NCBI GenBank assembly: GCA_016934825.1
Contig: JAFGSB010000075.1
Location: forward strand, 1-39,400
Direction: 5' to 3'
From: Candidatus Zhuqueibacterota bacterium
GTDB lineage: Bacteria > Zhuqueibacterota > Zhuqueibacteria > Residuimicrobiales > Krinioviventaceae
DNA: 39,400 nucleotides
Shown here piece by piece: positions 36,738-39,400 of this stretch. The number at the start of each line of letters is the position of its first letter. Within the stretch, counting starts at the first letter, position 1. Made by a program: the position numbers and the translations under genes. The notes under the pieces were generated by a model that was not told the origin of the DNA, ran no database searches, and saw only the letters and a list, made by a program, of their open reading frames with translations.

Positions 36738-37706
36738 TCAAAATATTTCCACTTTTAAATATCTCTGCGGATTTTTGCGGACATCTTTGACCAGGCTGTC
36801 CAGTTCGCTTGTTACCCGGATCATATCCCGGTACAGGTCTTTATTGTTGATCGTTTCTCCAAGAGTCCCGTCCCCTTTTTCAATTTTTTCGATTATCTTG
36901 TTTAATCGAAGCGTTGTTTCCGCAAGATCATTATAAATCCGGGGATTATTAATAAATTTGCTGGCAGTTCCCTGACCCTTCTTCAAACTGTCGGATATAG
37001 CCTGAATATTTTTTATTGATTCGGCCAGATTTGCGGAAAAGGTTGAATCATCCAGGAGTAAAGAAACCGTCCCTTCGCCTTTTGCAACTTTATTACCGAG
37101 TATTTCCATGATATTTAAAATTTTATCCAGATCGAAATAGATACGGGGATCGTTTACCAACAATCCCAGCGTACCTTTACCTTTATTGATCTTATCTGCA
37201 ATTTCATTAATATCCACCGATGCCTTTTTCAAGCCTTCAACAACATTCACACCTTCGTCCAATAACTTTTCCAAATCGATCGGATCTGAGCTGTTCAATA
37301 AATCACCGCTTTCCAGCATCGGTTTATCCAGTGTACCCATGGTGATACCTATGAATTTATCACCCAGTAAACCGAGGGTTCCGATATGGGCCTCAGAATC
37401 CTCCCGTATACGCTGCTGCACTTTTTTATCAATTTCCAGAGTCACTTCAATTTTCGGGTCCTGTACTTCACGTGCAAATTCCACGCCGACAACACTTCCC
37501 ACCCGGACTCCGGCAAGCCGGACCGGCGCACCTGTCTGCAAACCATTTACCCGTGACATTAAAACACGCAGCTTGTATCGGTCGCTTAATATCCCCTGTT
37601 GATTGCCGACAGAAAAAATTGCGAATATCAGTAATGCAATACCGATCACAACTGTCAACCCTACTTTAATTTCGTGTTTTTTTTCTGCTTCTTGTCTTGT
37701 TTTCAT
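36738..37706 (-). CDS. mlaD: MlaD-family MCE-domain lipid-transport protein
   Basis: Periplasmic, inner-membrane-anchored component of a lipid transporter, 322 residues. After a basic N-terminus, one membrane helix (VGLTVVIGIALLIFAIFSV) is followed by an MCE domain (LRVLMSRVNGLQTGAPVRLAGVRVGSVVGV...GDKFIGITMG). The C-terminal half is an alpha-helical, repeat-rich region with several KGxGT(L/V/A) motifs, longer than in E. coli MlaD (183 residues). This tail may form an extended tunnel or tether. The gene overlaps mlaF by four bases (ATGA). Confidence 0.87.
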   Translation of the reverse strand: MKTRQEAEKKHEIKVGLTVVIGIALLIFAIFSVGNQQGILSDRYKLRVLMSRVNGLQTGAPVRLAGVRVGSVVGVEFAREVQDPKIEVTLEIDKKVQQRIREDSEAHIGTLGLLGDKFIGITMGTLDKPMLESGDLLNSSDPIDLEKLLDEGVNVVEGLKKASVDINEIADKINKGKGTLGLLVNDPRIYFDLDKILNIMEILGNKVAKGEGTVSLLLDDSTFSANLAESIKNIQAISDSLKKGQGTASKFINNPRIYNDLAETTLRLNKIIEKIEKGDGTLGETINNKDLYRDMIRVTSELDSLVKDVRKNPQRYLKVEIF

Positions 37707-38449
37707 TTTGGACCTGCTATAAATCTTTGAACAAATTCATTATCACATTTTTTTATTTGCTCGATTGAGCCAATTTCAAGGATCACGCCCTCATTAATGA
37801 CGGCTACCCGGTCGGCCACACTGAATCCGCTGTCCAGTTCATGAGTGACCACAATGGATGTAACGCCCAGTTCTTTCTGGGTTTTGCGAATAAGGGCGTT
37901 AATTGTAGTTGCCGTAATCGGGTCCAATCCGGTAGTCGGCTCGTCGTATAACATAATCTGCGGCTGATAGGCCATAGCGCGTGCCAGAGCAACCCGTTTT
38001 CGCATACCCCCGGATAAATCGGACGGCATGAGCTGTTCGGTGCCCTCCAGATCCACAAAGGATAAATTTTTCTTTACTATTTCCTTAATTTCAGAATCGG
38101 ATTTTTTTGAATGTTCCCTTAATGCAAAGGCGATATTTTCACCAACCGTTAACGAATCAAACAGCGCCGATCCCTGAAAGAGCATTCCGATTTTTTGCCG
38201 AATGGCAAACAAACTTCCCTCAGCGATTTCTGTAATCTCGGTATCCTCTACAAATACCTGTCCCGAATCCGCAGGTATCAGACCCAGTAAAATTTTTAAC
38301 ATGACGCTTTTACCGCAGCCGCTTCTGCCGAGAACAACAAGCGTTTCTCCGGGATGAATTGCCAGGTTCAATCCCTGGAGAACCTTATTATCTTCGAAAG
38401 ATTTATATACGTCCTTAAATTCAATCATGTTTAAATTTTTGCCGGTCAT
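37703..38449 (-). CDS. mlaF: Mla-type ABC transporter ATP-binding protein
   Basis: A 248-residue ATPase that drives lipid transport through the MlaE permease. Walker A is GRSGCGKS (41-48), the Q-loop is MLFQGSALFDSLTV, the signature is LSGGM (145-149) and Walker B is QIMLYDEP (164-171), followed by TTGLDP. The first ATG has AAGG immediately next to it, which is too close; the Met at residue 8 lacks a better site, so the start is uncertain by seven residues. Confidence 0.9.
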   Translation of the reverse strand: MTGKNLNMIEFKDVYKSFEDNKVLQGLNLAIHPGETLVVLGRSGCGKSVMLKILLGLIPADSGQVFVEDTEITEIAEGSLFAIRQKIGMLFQGSALFDSLTVGENIAFALREHSKKSDSEIKEIVKKNLSFVDLEGTEQLMPSDLSGGMRKRVALARAMAYQPQIMLYDEPTTGLDPITATTINALIRKTQKELGVTSIVVTHELDSGFSVADRVAVINEGVILEIGSIEQIKKCDNEFVQRFIAGPK

Positions 38450-38456
38450 CCTTTTC

Positions 38457-39233
38457 TTACCAGGTTATTGCAAATATGAGTTTGGTTATAAAAAAATCAA
38501 AAATGAATATTAAAATCGAAGAGACCACAACTGACTGGGTTGTCGCTTCGCCCACTCCCCTTGTGCCTCCACGGGCAGTGAAACCCATATAACAACTGAC
38601 CGTCGCAATGATCATTGCAAATACAAACGGTTTGATTACTCCCGTAATAATATCATTAAATGTAAGGGCCCGAACCACAGTCGTCCAGTAAAAAGAAGAA
38701 CTGATACCGAGCGACGACGTGGCAACGATAAGACCGCCCAAAATCCCGACCATATCGCCGATTATCGTTAACAACGGCAGCATGATAATAATCGCTTTAA
38801 AACGTGTAGACGACAATTTTTTGATCGGATTGGTACCGAGGGCGCGCATGGCATCCAGTTGTTCCGTTACATTCATCGAGCCGAGTTCAGCGGTGATCCC
38901 GGCGCCGACCCGTCCCGCAACAACCAGGGAAACCAGCACCGGTCCGAGTTCACGAACCAGAGACACACTGACAAGTGTACCGACATACATCTTTGCGCCG
39001 TAAATTGCCATTTCATAACCGGATTGCAGAGAGAGTACCATGCCGGTAAAACCGGAGGTCATAATGATGATAATAAGAGACCGGACCCCTATGCTGTGCA
39101 TCTGATCAATTGTATCACGCAAATAAAAGGGTCTGGTGAAAGCAAAAAAAATCGTTCTGCCGAATAATTCGGTAATCCCGTGAAGGTGAATTAAAAATTT
39201 AATTATTGCTTGTAATCTGTCTTTCAAAGGCAA
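38457..39233 (-). CDS. mlaE: MlaE-family ABC transporter permease
   Basis: Inner membrane permease of 258 residues with about five to six helices. The family signature is RELGPVLVSLVVAGRVGAGITAELGSMNVTEQLDAM, followed by FYWTTVVRALTFNDIITGVIKPFVFA and CYMGFTARGGTRGVGEATTQSVV. The start is a TTG at 39233 without a ribosome binding site; an in-frame TAA lies four codons upstream, so the start must be this TTG or one a few codons later. With mlaF and mlaD it forms a phospholipid transport complex that maintains outer membrane lipid asymmetry; mlaB, mlaC and mlaA are not in the window. Confidence 0.88.
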   Translation of the reverse strand: MPLKDRLQAIIKFLIHLHGITELFGRTIFFAFTRPFYLRDTIDQMHSIGVRSLIIIIMTSGFTGMVLSLQSGYEMAIYGAKMYVGTLVSVSLVRELGPVLVSLVVAGRVGAGITAELGSMNVTEQLDAMRALGTNPIKKLSSTRFKAIIIMLPLLTIIGDMVGILGGLIVATSSLGISSSFYWTTVVRALTFNDIITGVIKPFVFAMIIATVSCYMGFTARGGTRGVGEATTQSVVVSSILIFIFDFFITKLIFAITW

Positions 39234-39400
39234 TACTGGTTTTTATATATTCAATTATTATTTTTTATGTATTTACAACTGCTGAACACTGGTGTCCGGT
39301 TTACGGATACCGCTCCCTGATCAGGCTTACAAGTTAAATAAAATCAGGATAAATAATTATAAAAATTTATTTTCTCCCACACAAATCAATTAATGATGTT

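Overview
The window most resembles a bacterium of the Fibrobacterota-Chlorobiota-Bacteroidota (FCB) superphylum, perhaps one of its uncultured lineages such as the Calditrichota/KSB1 neighbourhood. This rests on C-terminal PNPFNP-type secretion (T9SS-like) sorting domains, a PorV/PorQ-type outer membrane protein, an MlaEFD lipid transporter, and moderate, AT-leaning base composition. The species cannot be named from the sequence. All but one of the recognised genes lie on the minus strand. No tRNA, rRNA, CRISPR array, insertion sequence or phage gene was seen.

Layout from left to right: (a) 533-1891, a lone plus-strand secreted protein with two homologous domains and a sorting tail. (b) 2019-4806, a minus-strand pair: a radical SAM/SPASM enzyme followed by a Tat-lipoprotein WD40 propeller that ends in a dense cysteine tail, a candidate peptide-modification system. 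(c) 5250-8240, a secreted glycosidase-like protein with a double-cupin protein. (d) 8539-15736, a run holding a PEP-synthase/rifampicin-phosphotransferase-like enzyme, a helicase-exonuclease pair resembling MrfA/MrfB, and an AlaX-type tRNA editing enzyme; the helicase part looks richer in G+C than its surroundings. (e) 15820-24290, an envelope block: O-antigen-ligase-like protein, GT87-like glycosyltransferase, large beta-propeller protein with a sorting-like tail, a PorV-OmpA-AMIN fusion, and a metallophosphatase-like lipoprotein interrupted by one in-frame TGA, closed by a strong terminator.

(f) 24766-29923, metabolic and housekeeping genes: phosphate butyryltransferase and butyrate kinase, adenine phosphoribosyltransferase, acylphosphatase, asparaginyl-tRNA synthetase and a double-domain universal stress protein. 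(g) 29969-32528, gpsA, purM and a DUF4416 gene, tightly packed. (h) 32741-36734, xylose isomerase, glutamate dehydrogenase, a methyltransferase and an S4-domain protein. (i) 36738-39233, mlaD-mlaF-mlaE.

The strongest novelty is the lipoprotein at 15820-16809. An in-frame TGA falls exactly in a Pro-Cys-Gly-X motif where I expect cysteine in relatives; the reading frame continues with family-like sequence on both sides, and a plausible bacterial SECIS hairpin follows. I read it as a candidate selenoprotein whose phosphatase metal ligands are mostly lost. The second is the radical SAM/WD40 pair, in which the cysteine-rich tail of the exported propeller is a plausible substrate for the enzyme encoded just upstream.
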